A stretch of DNA of 64,000 nucleotides from Undibacterium sp. YM2 (lineage in GTDB: Bacteria > Pseudomonadota > Gammaproteobacteria > Burkholderiales > Burkholderiaceae_D). The stretch is taken from the NCBI RefSeq assembly GCF_009937975.1, contig NZ_AP018441.1, positions 5,270,001 through 5,334,000 on the forward strand. Direction: 5' to 3'. Below are positions 17,458-25,915 of this stretch, in pieces. The translations under genes and the position numbers were made by a program. Numbering within the stretch: the stretch's first letter is position 1; every line of letters begins with the position of its first letter. The notes beneath the pieces were generated by a model that saw nothing but the letters and a program-made list of their open reading frames with translations, made no database searches and was not told the DNA's origin.

Positions 17458-18006
17458 ATGAACAAAAATCCGGCGCAATCTGAAAAAGACTTGCGTGCCC
17501 TGCTCAGGGCAAATAAACAGACGCTCAAGGCCATGAAGCTACCGCAAGCCTTGAACCTGATGAGCGCTTATTACCAGGATGTGCGCGACTACGACGTCAT
17601 CGCTGCTGAAGGTGATGGTCTGGTGGTGTATGACGACATTACCAATCGCGGGCGCGGTACGCGCTTTGAAATAGGTATCGTCCGTCTGTTTTGCCTGCCT
17701 TCAGATAAGGCCAGCACAGAGCCGCAGCCTGCTCTGCGTTTGCGGCTACGCCTGTGCTACAAGTTTGACATGGATATTGCGACCAGCGTACTGGCAGAAG
17801 ACACCTGGTCATATCACTGCTGGTCTGTCGCCGATCTGGCAAGAGTGCTGGATAAACTGGCGGATGAAACGGCTTATCAGGTTTTACAAGACAAGCAGCC
17901 TGCCGAAGTCAATATCAGTCTTGAGGAAACGACTTATCTGCCATCCAGAAAACAACCCGCTGCCGATGCCCAGCAAAACTGGTGGGCAGTCTGGGATACT
18001 GACTAA
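17458..18006 (+). CDS. Hypothetical protein
   Basis: A 182-residue soluble, mixed-charge protein that I do not recognise. There is no signal peptide and no membrane segment. Notable stretches are YYQDVRDYDVIAAEGDGLVVYDD, GTRFEIGIVRLFCLP and LRLCYKFDMDIATSV, which look like an alternating beta-rich fold. It starts at ATG 17458 and converges with the nuclease-like gene at 18072. No operon partner. Confidence 0.75.
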   Translation: MNKNPAQSEKDLRALLRANKQTLKAMKLPQALNLMSAYYQDVRDYDVIAAEGDGLVVYDDITNRGRGTRFEIGIVRLFCLPSDKASTEPQPALRLRLRLCYKFDMDIATSVLAEDTWSYHCWSVADLARVLDKLADETAYQVLQDKQPAEVNISLEETTYLPSRKQPAADAQQNWWAVWDTD

Positions 18007-18071
18007 GATACCGACCGGGATAGCGACTTTGAACACAAACTTTACTGAGCTGCGGCAAAGCTTGCAGCAAC

Positions 18072-19055
18072 TCACTTCGACTTTGTCTGGATAATTTGAT
18101 TCAAGCGAAAACCTTCGATGTCGGTCTTGATCTGTATCCAGACCGGGAAATGGTCAGACATCTGGTAGCTGAATTGCTGCAATGTGTAATTCTTGCCTGG
18201 ATATAGTTTGGCGATATTGGCCTCATCGACAAAAAAATCGACCACCCCGCCTGCATTGGTAAAATTCTCAGGCACGGTAGGCAAATGCAGTATCTGGTCA
18301 TAACGCGCATTGCCCTTCAGATTAGAGCCGCCTATGTTGCGCTTGCCCGCTTTTAACTGCACCAGTGGCTTAGGTATCTGCAAGCCACAATCCACCAGGG
18401 CCGCAAATAACTCATCCTTGATGGTCGGCGTATTAAAATCGCCAAACACGATGAGGTCATGGTCTTCTACATATTTACTCTCAAAGCGGCGCTTGATCCA
18501 GTTGCTGAAGCGCTGTAATTCATCACGGCGTGCGGCGGTGCTGTCACCCCATCTGGCATGCAGGGCCAGCGCCAAAAAATCAAAGTTACCGGCCCTGAAT
18601 GAACACAAGTATGGTGCGCGCCAGTAAGATTCTTTGGTGACCCATTCATCACCTTCCTTTACCCTTTGCGCCTCTACTTCAGCGGCGAGACCGGTATGTG
18701 TCACAGCCCTCCTGTCATAGAGAAAAGCGGTGCGTTCATCATTGCCACCGCGGTCATCTGACCAGTCTGAATACACTACGCGCCATGAGTCACCAAGGTA
18801 AGTCATGACCTTGCCCAGGTCTTCGAGATTATTGCGCAATTCAACAATGGCGATCAGATCAAATTGGCCGAGGATTTCTGCGATGTAATGGATTGATGCT
18901 TCATTGCGGGATTTCCTGCCAAATTCACGGATATTCCAGGTGGCGATATTGATCGTCTCATCCAGCCTGGAGGAAGGTATTTCTGCCTCCCTGATGCTGT
19001 CCTTCAATACCAATAAACCTGCTGCAATTTCTGCAGACACTTTGCCATGATGCAT
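18072..19055 (-). CDS. Endonuclease/exonuclease/phosphatase-family protein
   Basis: A 327-residue EEP-fold protein, the metal-dependent phosphodiesterase fold of DNase I, ExoIII and sphingomyelinases. Catalytic landmarks are in order: TWNIREFG (Asn), IAIVELR (Glu), HARWGD, FGDFNTP (Asp/Asn) and the C-terminal SDHFPVW (Asp-His). No signal peptide is evident. Substrate (nucleic acid, phospholipid or other) cannot be told. It is divergent from the GDPD lipoprotein gene, with the two 5' regions facing each other. Confidence 0.88.
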   Translation of the reverse strand: MHHGKVSAEIAAGLLVLKDSIREAEIPSSRLDETINIATWNIREFGRKSRNEASIHYIAEILGQFDLIAIVELRNNLEDLGKVMTYLGDSWRVVYSDWSDDRGGNDERTAFLYDRRAVTHTGLAAEVEAQRVKEGDEWVTKESYWRAPYLCSFRAGNFDFLALALHARWGDSTAARRDELQRFSNWIKRRFESKYVEDHDLIVFGDFNTPTIKDELFAALVDCGLQIPKPLVQLKAGKRNIGGSNLKGNARYDQILHLPTVPENFTNAGGVVDFFVDEANIAKLYPGKNYTLQQFSYQMSDHFPVWIQIKTDIEGFRLNQIIQTKSK

Positions 19056-19241
19056 GATTACCCCCTTGAAAGCCGGATTATTTCAACTGGAACCAGGAAC
19101 GGAAATGCGCATATCGGCGCTCATCATAGCATCGCAAAACCAGGCAAAAAATATTTTTCAGACAAGTGTAACAATTGTAACTCTGTCATTACATCGTCAT
19201 ACACAACTTATATCGTCGCTCTTTTTTATCGAGAGACGCTC

Positions 19242-20435
19242 ATGCTACCTACACGCACTCCAGAATATTTATTGGCATCTTCCCTGCTGGTCTTGCTCAG
19301 CGCCTGCGGTGGCAATAGCCTGCAGCCCTTACCTACCCTGAATGGCGACAAACCTTTGGTGGTTGCCCACCGTGGCGCATCTGGTTATTTGCCAGAAGAG
19401 ACTTATGAAGCCTACGTGAAAGCGATTGACCTGGGTGCAGATGCGATAGAACCCGACCTGATTTCGACCAAGGATGGTGTACTGATTGCGCGCCATGATC
19501 CTAACCTGGCCTACAGCACCGATGTCGATAAACACCCTGAATTTGCTTCCAGAAAGAAAACCATAGACGTTGATGGTGAAACGCAAACCGGCTGGTTTGC
19601 CAGCGATTTTACTTTTGCCGAGATCAAGACTCTGGGTGGCATCTCCACCGATGCTGAGCGTCCGCAGCAATACAATGGCTTGTATAAAATCGTCAGCTTC
19701 CAGGAGATCATCGATCTGGTCAAAGCCAAGAGCAAAGAAACCGGCCGCACGATTGCAGTCTATCCCGAAACCAAGAACCCCAGCTACCACCGCGCCCTTG
19801 GTTTGCCGCTGGAAGACAAGCTGATAGACCTCATCACCAAGGCAGGCTGGAATGATAAAACTGCGCCTATCTTCGTGCAGTCATTTGAACCAGGCAGCCT
19901 GAAAGAATTGCGCAGGAAAGGTTTGAACGTCAAGCTGGTGCAATTGATCGATGCAGATGATGTTGATCTGAAAACCGGCGCACTGACTTTTGCCGCACCT
20001 TACGACCGGCCTTATGACTGGGCGCTGGCGGGTGACAAACGCCTGTTCAGCGACATGGTGACGCCTGCCGGTCTGGCCGAAATCAAGACTTATGCCGATG
20101 GCATAGGCCCGTGGAAGCGTTACATCGTCAGCGTCAAAGGTACCGTAGGTGCCGATGGCAAACTGGTCGATGTGAATGGCGATGGCAAGATCAATGAAAC
20201 TGATGCCATTACCCTGGCACCAACCAGCCTGATCAACGATGCGCACAAGGCTGGCCTGCTGGTCCATCCTTACACTTTCCGTAATGAAAAGCGCCGCCTT
20301 GCAGCCAACTACAATGGCGACCCCAAGGCAGAATACCTGCAATTCTTCCGTCTCGGGATTGATGGCATGTTCTCTGACTTTGCCGACACCGCACTTGCTG
20401 CACGTGCTGACTATCTGAAAGAAACAGGCCGCTGA
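19242..20435 (+). CDS. glpQ: Glycerophosphodiester phosphodiesterase, lipoprotein
   Basis: A 397-residue GDPD that hydrolyses glycerophosphodiesters to glycerol 3-phosphate and an alcohol. I start at ATG 19242, which gives a lipoprotein signal with LLSAC (Cys22); the frame extends upstream but without signal character. Catalytic motifs are VAHRGASGYLPEET, IEPDLISTKDGV and RHDPNL. An insertion at residues 310-321 (DVNGDGKINETD) is a near-perfect EF-hand/dockerin-type calcium loop, not usual in GlpQ. Confidence 0.9.
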   Translation: MLPTRTPEYLLASSLLVLLSACGGNSLQPLPTLNGDKPLVVAHRGASGYLPEETYEAYVKAIDLGADAIEPDLISTKDGVLIARHDPNLAYSTDVDKHPEFASRKKTIDVDGETQTGWFASDFTFAEIKTLGGISTDAERPQQYNGLYKIVSFQEIIDLVKAKSKETGRTIAVYPETKNPSYHRALGLPLEDKLIDLITKAGWNDKTAPIFVQSFEPGSLKELRRKGLNVKLVQLIDADDVDLKTGALTFAAPYDRPYDWALAGDKRLFSDMVTPAGLAEIKTYADGIGPWKRYIVSVKGTVGADGKLVDVNGDGKINETDAITLAPTSLINDAHKAGLLVHPYTFRNEKRRLAANYNGDPKAEYLQFFRLGIDGMFSDFADTALAARADYLKETGR

Positions 20436-20460
20436 TTTATTTCATCAGCATCTTGTATTT

Positions 20461-20490
20461 CATGCGTGAAGTGTCTTCACTTCACGCATG
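20461..20490. terminator. Perfect hairpin between convergent genes
   Basis: CATGCGTGAAGTG / CACTTCACGCATG, 13 perfect pairs with loop TCTT, located between the glpQ stop and the hydrolase stop. T-tracts are short on both sides (ACTTT; read backwards, AAATACAAG), so it may be a transcription barrier or mRNA-stabilising hairpin as much as a classic terminator. Confidence 0.7.
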
Positions 20491-20513
20491 ACTTTACGCA
20501 CAAATGACTGGCT

Positions 20514-21713
20514 TTATAGTCCTTTAGCCAGAGTCCCCAGGCGGGTAATATCATTAATCAGGAAGGCAGGTACACAGGGGATATGCTCTGCCGGTTTGAC
20601 CGGGCAATCCATGCGGTCCAGCAGTGTGCCTGCGCCGCGCCTGGTCATGGCCTGGAAGGCGGAATCTGTATTCCCATACGGCACGGTCGTGTCATCACGG
20701 CCATGGAAAAATGAGATAGGTGATTGCGGCGTCCAGTCATTGACATTGCTTTGCGCGATGATGGCAGCATCGTCATCGTTGAGGAAATTGTCGAGGAAAG
20801 CAGGGTCAAATACGATATCGCTATTGTTGCCCAATGCAGACGACAGCAAGAGATTACGCACATTGGCCCTGTCATTCGCACCAAGTTTTTTCAAGAAACC
20901 GGGGCTGATAAGCGCGCCGACGATAGGGTTCTCTTTGCGTACCGCATCAAGCATCGCATTCAATGTCAACACGACATCGTAAGGCCCGGCACCGATATAG
21001 GTGCTGACAGGCAAAGCACCTGCCCTGTTTTGTGTCAGGTAACGCAGGGTTGCCATGCTCGCATACGCGCCTTCTGAATAACCGGTTAAAAACACCTGGC
21101 CATTGTCAGCAATTGACTGTGTCTGCCGCCAGCGTGCAGTGGCCGTCATAAAATCTGCCACTGAAAGAGCAGTCGGTGTTGCCAGCAGATAAGGATGTGG
21201 CAGCCCCCTGGTCACACCATAGCCGACATAATCAGTGGCACTGACCAGATAACCCATGGAGGCAAACAGCACTGCCGGTTCATCTGCAGTGGCATGGTTG
21301 CTCGGTGCCTCGGCATTGGTTTTGATGGTTGCATGCTGGTAACTGAGTACCGGGCTGGCCAGGCTGCCAGTCTTGCGCGGGATAGCCGCCAGACCAGAGG
21401 CCACCACGCTGCGGCCGCTGGCATCCGTCGTGGTATAGGTAATCTTGTAGGTATCAACTGCATACAAGGGCCTGATCACTGCTGTCACTTCTTTTGGCAA
21501 GGCAGCAGTCACATCAGCAAGGCTGATGGTTTTGATAAATGTGGCAGTATCAAAATGCCCGGGGCCAGGTGGATTGACGACATCTGGCGTGGTGACAACA
21601 GGAATGGTCGCGGGGCTGGAGGCAGAGCCTCCGCCACAGGCAGTGGCAATCAGGCAAACCGTCAGTCCGGCTAAATAGCCTGGCAATACACGTTTTAATA
21701 AATCAGATTTCAT
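20514..21713 (-). CDS. Alpha/beta-hydrolase lipoprotein (secretory-lipase-like)
   Basis: A 399-residue exported hydrolase. The N-terminal lipobox is ATACGG, with Cys near residue 26. The nucleophile elbow is GYSEGAY with Ser213. The acid/His part probably includes HGRDDTTVPYGNT (Asp) and a C-terminal His. The layout, with VLSYQHATIKT and a lid before the elbow, resembles the LIP-type secreted lipases. Substrate not determined. It is preceded by a gap with a 7-base tandem repeat and a single-gene unit. Confidence 0.87.
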   Translation of the reverse strand: MKSDLLKRVLPGYLAGLTVCLIATACGGGSASSPATIPVVTTPDVVNPPGPGHFDTATFIKTISLADVTAALPKEVTAVIRPLYAVDTYKITYTTTDASGRSVVASGLAAIPRKTGSLASPVLSYQHATIKTNAEAPSNHATADEPAVLFASMGYLVSATDYVGYGVTRGLPHPYLLATPTALSVADFMTATARWRQTQSIADNGQVFLTGYSEGAYASMATLRYLTQNRAGALPVSTYIGAGPYDVVLTLNAMLDAVRKENPIVGALISPGFLKKLGANDRANVRNLLLSSALGNNSDIVFDPAFLDNFLNDDDAAIIAQSNVNDWTPQSPISFFHGRDDTTVPYGNTDSAFQAMTRRGAGTLLDRMDCPVKPAEHIPCVPAFLINDITRLGTLAKGL

Positions 21714-21796
21714 ATTCTTTCCCTTTATTGCTCAGGGTGTGGTCAGGCAGTATAGGTAGCCAGATTGCATTACATGAAGAAAAGCATCTGCCCCAT

Positions 21797-21824
21797 GGTG
21801 CTTGGTGCTTGGTGCTTGGTGCTT
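21797..21824. repeat. Four tandem copies of a 7-base unit
   Basis: GGTGCTT is repeated four times without interruption, 84 bases upstream of the hydrolase start. Such a short tandem array is prone to slippage. It lies outside any supported coding frame, so copy-number change could only alter promoter spacing. The rest of 21714-21961 holds no gene. Confidence 0.8.
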
Positions 21825-21961
21825 TCTACCTGACTGCTAACACAGGAATAAATACAGGCATACCTTCCTATAACGGCAAAGAACAGAATCGGATGACAAC
21901 AAAGCTGCTTTGATACATATTGATGGATAAGCGACTCTGCACATATCGCATCAGGTACAGT

Positions 21962-22738
21962 TCAGGGCCCGGGTTTATCTACTTTGCTTACTTCCTGAGT
22001 GCCGGAGATGACACGGCTGGAGGGGCTGTCATTGGCTGACAATACATTGAGCCCGGCCATCGATTTTGCAGTCTTTTTCGCTTCTTTCACCTGACTTGCC
22101 GTCACTTCACCGTTATTTCCATTCAACGCTGCCAGTGTTTGTCTGGCATTGATATCGGCGAAAATTTTGCTTTCTATCGTTTTAATCCAGTTTGGTGCTT
22201 CTTTATCTGTCAGTTTTGTAATTTGATTATTTTCAATTTTCAGGTAGGTGACTGGCATCGCGCCAGAATTGTCACGTATCAGGGTTTTGTCACAAATTGC
22301 GACGGCCCTGACGAGGTTTTCCTGGCTTTCTGTATATCGCCTGCGGATAACATCCTCATCAATATGATGCCCACCCTTTGCGACACGGTTGGCGACCCGC
22401 TCTACATTGACATCGGCACTGCTTAACCCAACGTAACGTAATTGCACCTGGAAGCCAGCAGCTTTGGCTTCTTCCATACGTCTTAGTATGCCATTGCCGG
22501 TGAGCGTGGTTTCCATCGTAAAAGACGTCTTTGCTGCCAGCGCTTGCTTGAACTGGTGTATTGCTTCACGGCCTGCAGCGACATCAACAGCACGCGGGTC
22601 TTGAGGGTTTATGACGCGGGCGATGGCGTCGGGGTCTATATGTTTGCTGATCTTGCTGCCTGAGTCGATTTCGCGCAAAGTGGATTTGCCCGAACCATTC
22701 GTGCCGCCATAAAACAGGGCGATGGGGCGCTCACTCAT
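21962..22738 (-). CDS. Zeta-toxin-family kinase
   Basis: A 258-residue P-loop protein of the zeta-toxin/AAA_33 group. Walker A is GGTNGSGKST near residues 10-19, followed by KHIDPDAIAR, SFTMETTLTG and GGHHIDEDVIRRRY, all typical for zeta toxins. Canonical zeta toxins phosphorylate UDP-N-acetylglucosamine and block wall synthesis. A C-terminal extension of about 60 residues past the kinase core is Lys/Ser-rich. It follows a small acidic protein gene by one base, giving a toxin-antitoxin-like pair. Confidence 0.87.
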   Translation of the reverse strand: MSERPIALFYGGTNGSGKSTLREIDSGSKISKHIDPDAIARVINPQDPRAVDVAAGREAIHQFKQALAAKTSFTMETTLTGNGILRRMEEAKAAGFQVQLRYVGLSSADVNVERVANRVAKGGHHIDEDVIRRRYTESQENLVRAVAICDKTLIRDNSGAMPVTYLKIENNQITKLTDKEAPNWIKTIESKIFADINARQTLAALNGNNGEVTASQVKEAKKTAKSMAGLNVLSANDSPSSRVISGTQEVSKVDKPGP

Positions 22739-22739
22739 A

Positions 22740-22940
22740 TTACGACTTTTCTACCGTTACATCATGCACACGCGTGATAACACCGTCAGGAGTACGCCTG
22801 ACCAGATAACCTTGCTCATCGACATAACTGATGGTCTCAGTCTCGTTGAGTTTTTTGATATGCTCTGCAAACTTCTTGTCCAGTTCCAGCTCGTGCAGAT
22901 CATCTTCGTTCAATTTGTTTTCCTGATTCGGCTGGCTCAT
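22740..22940 (-). CDS. Small acidic protein, candidate antitoxin of the zeta toxin
   Basis: A 66-residue protein directly upstream of the zeta toxin. It is rich in Glu/Asp/Lys and has a predicted helix (DLHELELDKKFAEHIKKLNE) then a short beta-like tail (SYVDEQGYLVRRTPDGVI). ATG at 22940 is preferred to TTG at 22961. It does not look like the classic epsilon antitoxin; it is called an antitoxin only from position, size and acidity. Confidence 0.6.
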   Translation of the reverse strand: MSQPNQENKLNEDDLHELELDKKFAEHIKKLNETETISYVDEQGYLVRRTPDGVITRVHDVTVEKS

Positions 22941-23253
22941 TTTTATTCCCGATGACGGCAAAGAAAGTGGAAAATCTTTACTTCAAATTTTGATTCTAGT
23001 CGCTTGGTAGCGAAAGAATAAATGAAGTTGCAATATGTTACGCGCTGGCTTTCGCTGGATTTAAGGCATAGCGAGGATACAAATGCAAAAATACAAATGT
23101 AAAAAATTCCTTGCCAAAACCAAAATCCATCAACTACTATCAAGCCCTCACCTCAACCAACTATCTGAAAGGAGATCAACATGCGACTAATACAAAACCT
23201 CTCTCCTTCATTGGGTCTGGTTTTCTACTGCCTGCATTAACTCGTATTTTAGT

Positions 23254-23294
23254 GCGCGTATTTCATAGCGCGTATTTCATAGCGTGTATTTCAT
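23254..23294. repeat. Three tandem copies of a 14-base unit
   Basis: GCGCGTATTTCATA is present twice exactly (23254-23267, 23268-23281) and once with one change and a shortened end (23282-23294). It lies in the 483-base non-coding stretch 22941-23423 between the divergent zeta pair and rtcB. Nothing else is supported in that stretch apart from AT-rich, promoter-like sequence. Confidence 0.8.
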
Positions 23295-23423
23295 CGTTCT
23301 GTTAATACAGCGTACGCATCTGCAAGCATTTCATCTTAGTCTTCATCTTGTCAGCATCAGCTGGTGATTTGATACGTCTATACCAGCGCCCGATTCCTTA
23401 AAAATATTATTTGGAATTCCTAC

Positions 23424-24695
23424 ATGGGCAATTTTATTCAGCATTTGTCTGAGCGCGTATCCGTGATCGCCTCAGACCGCTTGTGGCTTGAAGACAGTGC
23501 AATACAGCAACTCAAGACCACAGCGCAATTAACACATATGGTAAGCGTCGTTGGCTTGCCTGATTTACACCCGGGACGTGGCTACCCTGTGGGCGCAGCA
23601 TTTTTATCGCAAGACCATTTCTACCCTGCACTGGTTGGAAATGACATAGGTTGCGGCATGAGCCTGTACCAGACTGACCTGGCTATCAACAAGGTCAAGC
23701 TGGATAAACTCGACAAGCAGCTCGGCAATCTTGATGAGCCTGTCGATGAAGATGAGTGGCAGCAATTGCTCAGTCTTGATCCTGAACTGGCAGCAAAAAA
23801 ACAGGCCGTCGCCGATGGTTTGCTGGCAGCAGGACTGGATTTACTGCAAATGCGTTCACTCGGCACCATAGGTGGTGGTAATCATTTTGCCGAACTGCAA
23901 ATCACTGACAGGGTCGATGACGCAACCTGCTACGACGCAGCAAACTTGCATGCCAAACGCGTGCAATTGCTGGTGCACAGCGGCTCGCGTGGTCTGGGGC
24001 AATTCATTTTGCGTCAACATGTCGATGCACATAGTCACGCTGGTCTCGCAAGTGAGAGCGAAGCAGCGGCAGATTACTTGCGCAAGCACGATGCTGCACT
24101 GGCTTACGCTGCATTGAACCGCGCCATGATCGCAGCACGCATCTTGCGCCGCCTGCGTTGCAACGGGGAGCTGGTTCTCGACGTGCATCACAACCTGGTC
24201 AGACCTGTAAAAGCAGATGGCAAGAGTTTGTGGCTGCACCGCAAAGGAGCGAGTCCCAGTGATCAGGGGCTGGTAATGTTGCCAGGTTCACGTGGTGATT
24301 ACAGTTATCTACTGCAACCAAAAGCTGAAAACGGCACTGCAAGTTTGTATTCGCTGGCGCATGGTGCGGGCCGTAAATGGCAGCGCACAGATTGCAAGGA
24401 CAGGCTGTTCAAACTGGCGACACCAGATCAACTGAGCCGCACTGAATTTGGCAGCCGCGTGATTTGTGCAGACCGCGCCCTGATCTATGAAGAGGCACCG
24501 CAAGCCTATAAAAACCTCGATAGTGTGCTCGACTGCTTGCTGGGTGCAGACCTGGTCACTGTCATCGCCCGCAGCAAACCTCTGCTGACCTACAAAACAC
24601 GCGGGAGTGCTGCTGATGCTGTATCTACAAATCACCGCAAATACCGGCCCGGCAGAGTGTTGCCTGGCTGTTGCCAAGGCCTTGCAGTTATTTAA
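23424..24695 (+). CDS. RNA ligase RtcB family (RtcB2 type)
   Basis: A 423-residue RtcB-like 3'-phosphate RNA ligase that seals 2',3'-cyclic-phosphate ends with GTP and Mn2+. Metal and active-site motifs are [40 protein letters not shown] and AHGAGR, where His313 is the predicted guanylylated residue. The usual C-terminal end of the family, LLTYKTR, is followed here by about 30 extra residues that overlap prfH by 80 bases in another frame. Pairing with PrfH is the known RtcB2-PrfH module. Confidence 0.92.
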   Translation: MGNFIQHLSERVSVIASDRLWLEDSAIQQLKTTAQLTHMVSVVGLPDLHPGRGYPVGAAFLSQDHFYPALVGNDIGCGMSLYQTDLAINKVKLDKLDKQLGNLDEPVDEDEWQQLLSLDPELAAKKQAVADGLLAAGLDLLQMRSLGTIGGGNHFAELQITDRVDDATCYDAANLHAKRVQLLVHSGSRGLGQFILRQHVDAHSHAGLASESEAAADYLRKHDAALAYAALNRAMIAARILRRLRCNGELVLDVHHNLVRPVKADGKSLWLHRKGASPSDQGLVMLPGSRGDYSYLLQPKAENGTASLYSLAHGAGRKWQRTDCKDRLFKLATPDQLSRTEFGSRVICADRALIYEEAPQAYKNLDSVLDCLLGADLVTVIARSKPLLTYKTRGSAADAVSTNHRKYRPGRVLPGCCQGLAVI

Positions 24696-25248
24696 CAAGG
24701 AAGCGGCAAAAGCGGGCGTCACGGCCCGCATCATTGAGCAAGTCGATGGCCCATATGCAGGCAGCCTGCGCTCTGCCTTGTTGGAATTAACGACCGATAA
24801 AAATGAAGATGCCGTGCAAAAGCTGGCGCAGGCATGGGAAGGCAGCCTGCTATGGATATGCAATAGTCCTTACCGGCTGGGCCATAAACGCAAGAACTGG
24901 TTTTTGGGTTGCAAGGTATTCCAAGCTGGCAGCACCATGCCGGAGAGTGAAATACGTTATGAAGCCACACGTGCATCCGGCCCCGGCGGCCAGCATGTCA
25001 ACAAGACTGACAGTGCCATCCGCGCCACCCATATTGCGACCGGCATTTCAGTCAAGGTACAGACTGAGCGCAGCCAGCATGCCAACAAGCGTCTGGCCGC
25101 GCAACTGCTGAGCAGCAAACTGGCGGATTTGCATGCCGCCAAAGAACGCGACAGCAAGGCAGAAAGACGCATGCAACATCACGATACAGAAAGGGGAAAT
25201 GCCAAACGTGTGTTTGTAGGCATGGATTTCAAGGAACAAAAAGCTTAA
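24616..25248 (+). CDS. prfH: Peptide chain release factor-like protein PrfH
   Basis: A 210-residue RF homologue with the peptidyl-tRNA hydrolysis motif GGQ at 124-126 ([14 protein letters not shown]), but lacking the stop-codon-recognition domain of RF1/RF2. ATG at 24616 gives the family-like start [23 protein letters not shown]. PrfH frees ribosomes whose decoding centre has been cut, and its RtcB partner reseals 16S rRNA. It is embedded in the end of rtcB, so it is translationally coupled. Its stop overlaps the end of the convergent merR gene by 4 bases. Confidence 0.92.
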   Translation: MLYLQITANTGPAECCLAVAKALQLFNKEAAKAGVTARIIEQVDGPYAGSLRSALLELTTDKNEDAVQKLAQAWEGSLLWICNSPYRLGHKRKNWFLGCKVFQAGSTMPESEIRYEATRASGPGGQHVNKTDSAIRATHIATGISVKVQTERSQHANKRLAAQLLSSKLADLHAAKERDSKAERRMQHHDTERGNAKRVFVGMDFKEQKA

Positions 25249-25700
25249 AGCCTTTTTGTGACAGGTTTCTTGAAAGCCTTTTTTGCGATTGCCGCACCGG
25301 CACCGCTGCCACTATCGGTAGCGGTGCTTTGTGTGGTGGTGACTGGTAATTCAGGTTCGCAAGTCAGCAAGGCAAAGGTCGCCTGCAGTTCTTTTTTAAG
25401 GGTTTTCAACTGACGCATGTGCGCGTCTATCTGTGCCATCTTGTTCATTAATTGCTGCTCTATATCGGCGCGGCCAAACTTGCCCTCTGCCAGGCGCGGC
25501 AGGATGGCCTGTATTTCTGCCAGAGAAAATCCCAGCGCCTGCGCACCTCGCACGAAACGCAGGGTTTGTACATCGGCATCACCATACTTGCGATAACCAT
25601 TACCCTGACGTGGCGCGGGCTTGATGATGCCTTGCTTCTCGTAATAGCGCACGGTGTCGGTTGATACTTCACAGACAGCCGCAAACTGGCTAATGTTCAT
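25245..25700 (-). CDS. MerR-family transcriptional regulator
   Basis: A 151-residue regulator. The N-terminal winged helix-turn-helix ([28 protein letters not shown]) is followed by [36 protein letters not shown] and a dimerisation helix near 85-115. A Cys in LLTCEPELP could be an effector ligand, but the tail is low-complexity and does not clearly match ZntR, CueR or CadR. It is divergent from the penicillin-acylase gene, and a MerR-type promoter lies between them. Confidence 0.9.
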   Translation of the reverse strand: MNISQFAAVCEVSTDTVRYYEKQGIIKPAPRQGNGYRKYGDADVQTLRFVRGAQALGFSLAEIQAILPRLAEGKFGRADIEQQLMNKMAQIDAHMRQLKTLKKELQATFALLTCEPELPVTTTQSTATDSGSGAGAAIAKKAFKKPVTKRL

Positions 25701-25725
25701 GGACTACTCCAGACTGAAAACTTTC

Positions 25726-25757
25726 TTGACTATGGAGTGTAGTCCAGGCTTTAGGCT
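25726..25757 (+). promoter_or_regulatory. MerR-type promoter/operator
   Basis: TTGACT (25726-25731) and TAGGCT (25752-25757) are separated by 20 bases, the over-long spacer characteristic of MerR-controlled promoters. The dyad TGGA-GTGTAG-TCCA sits in that spacer. It points toward the penicillin-acylase gene and lies 26 bases upstream of merR, so it probably serves both autoregulation and activation of the acylase. Confidence 0.65.
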
Positions 25758-25915
25758 GGATACAAGATTAAATAATTTCATCGTGCAGCAAAAACCCTTG
25801 TGCAGTGATTATTGCTTGACTGCGCTAGCTGCTTGCGAAATGATGAGAGCCTTGCTTAAAAAGGCAGACAAATACAACAATGGGCGGGCCAGAGCCTGAC
25901 CCAGATGGAGACAAG

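Noticed and set aside
23254..23294. CRISPR-like array
   Set aside because: Units are directly adjacent without spacers and are only 14 bases long; there are no cas genes.
25654..25899. 81-codon frame upstream of the penicillin-acylase gene
   Set aside because: It begins inside merR on the opposite strand and crosses the MerR-type promoter; no ribosome-binding site.
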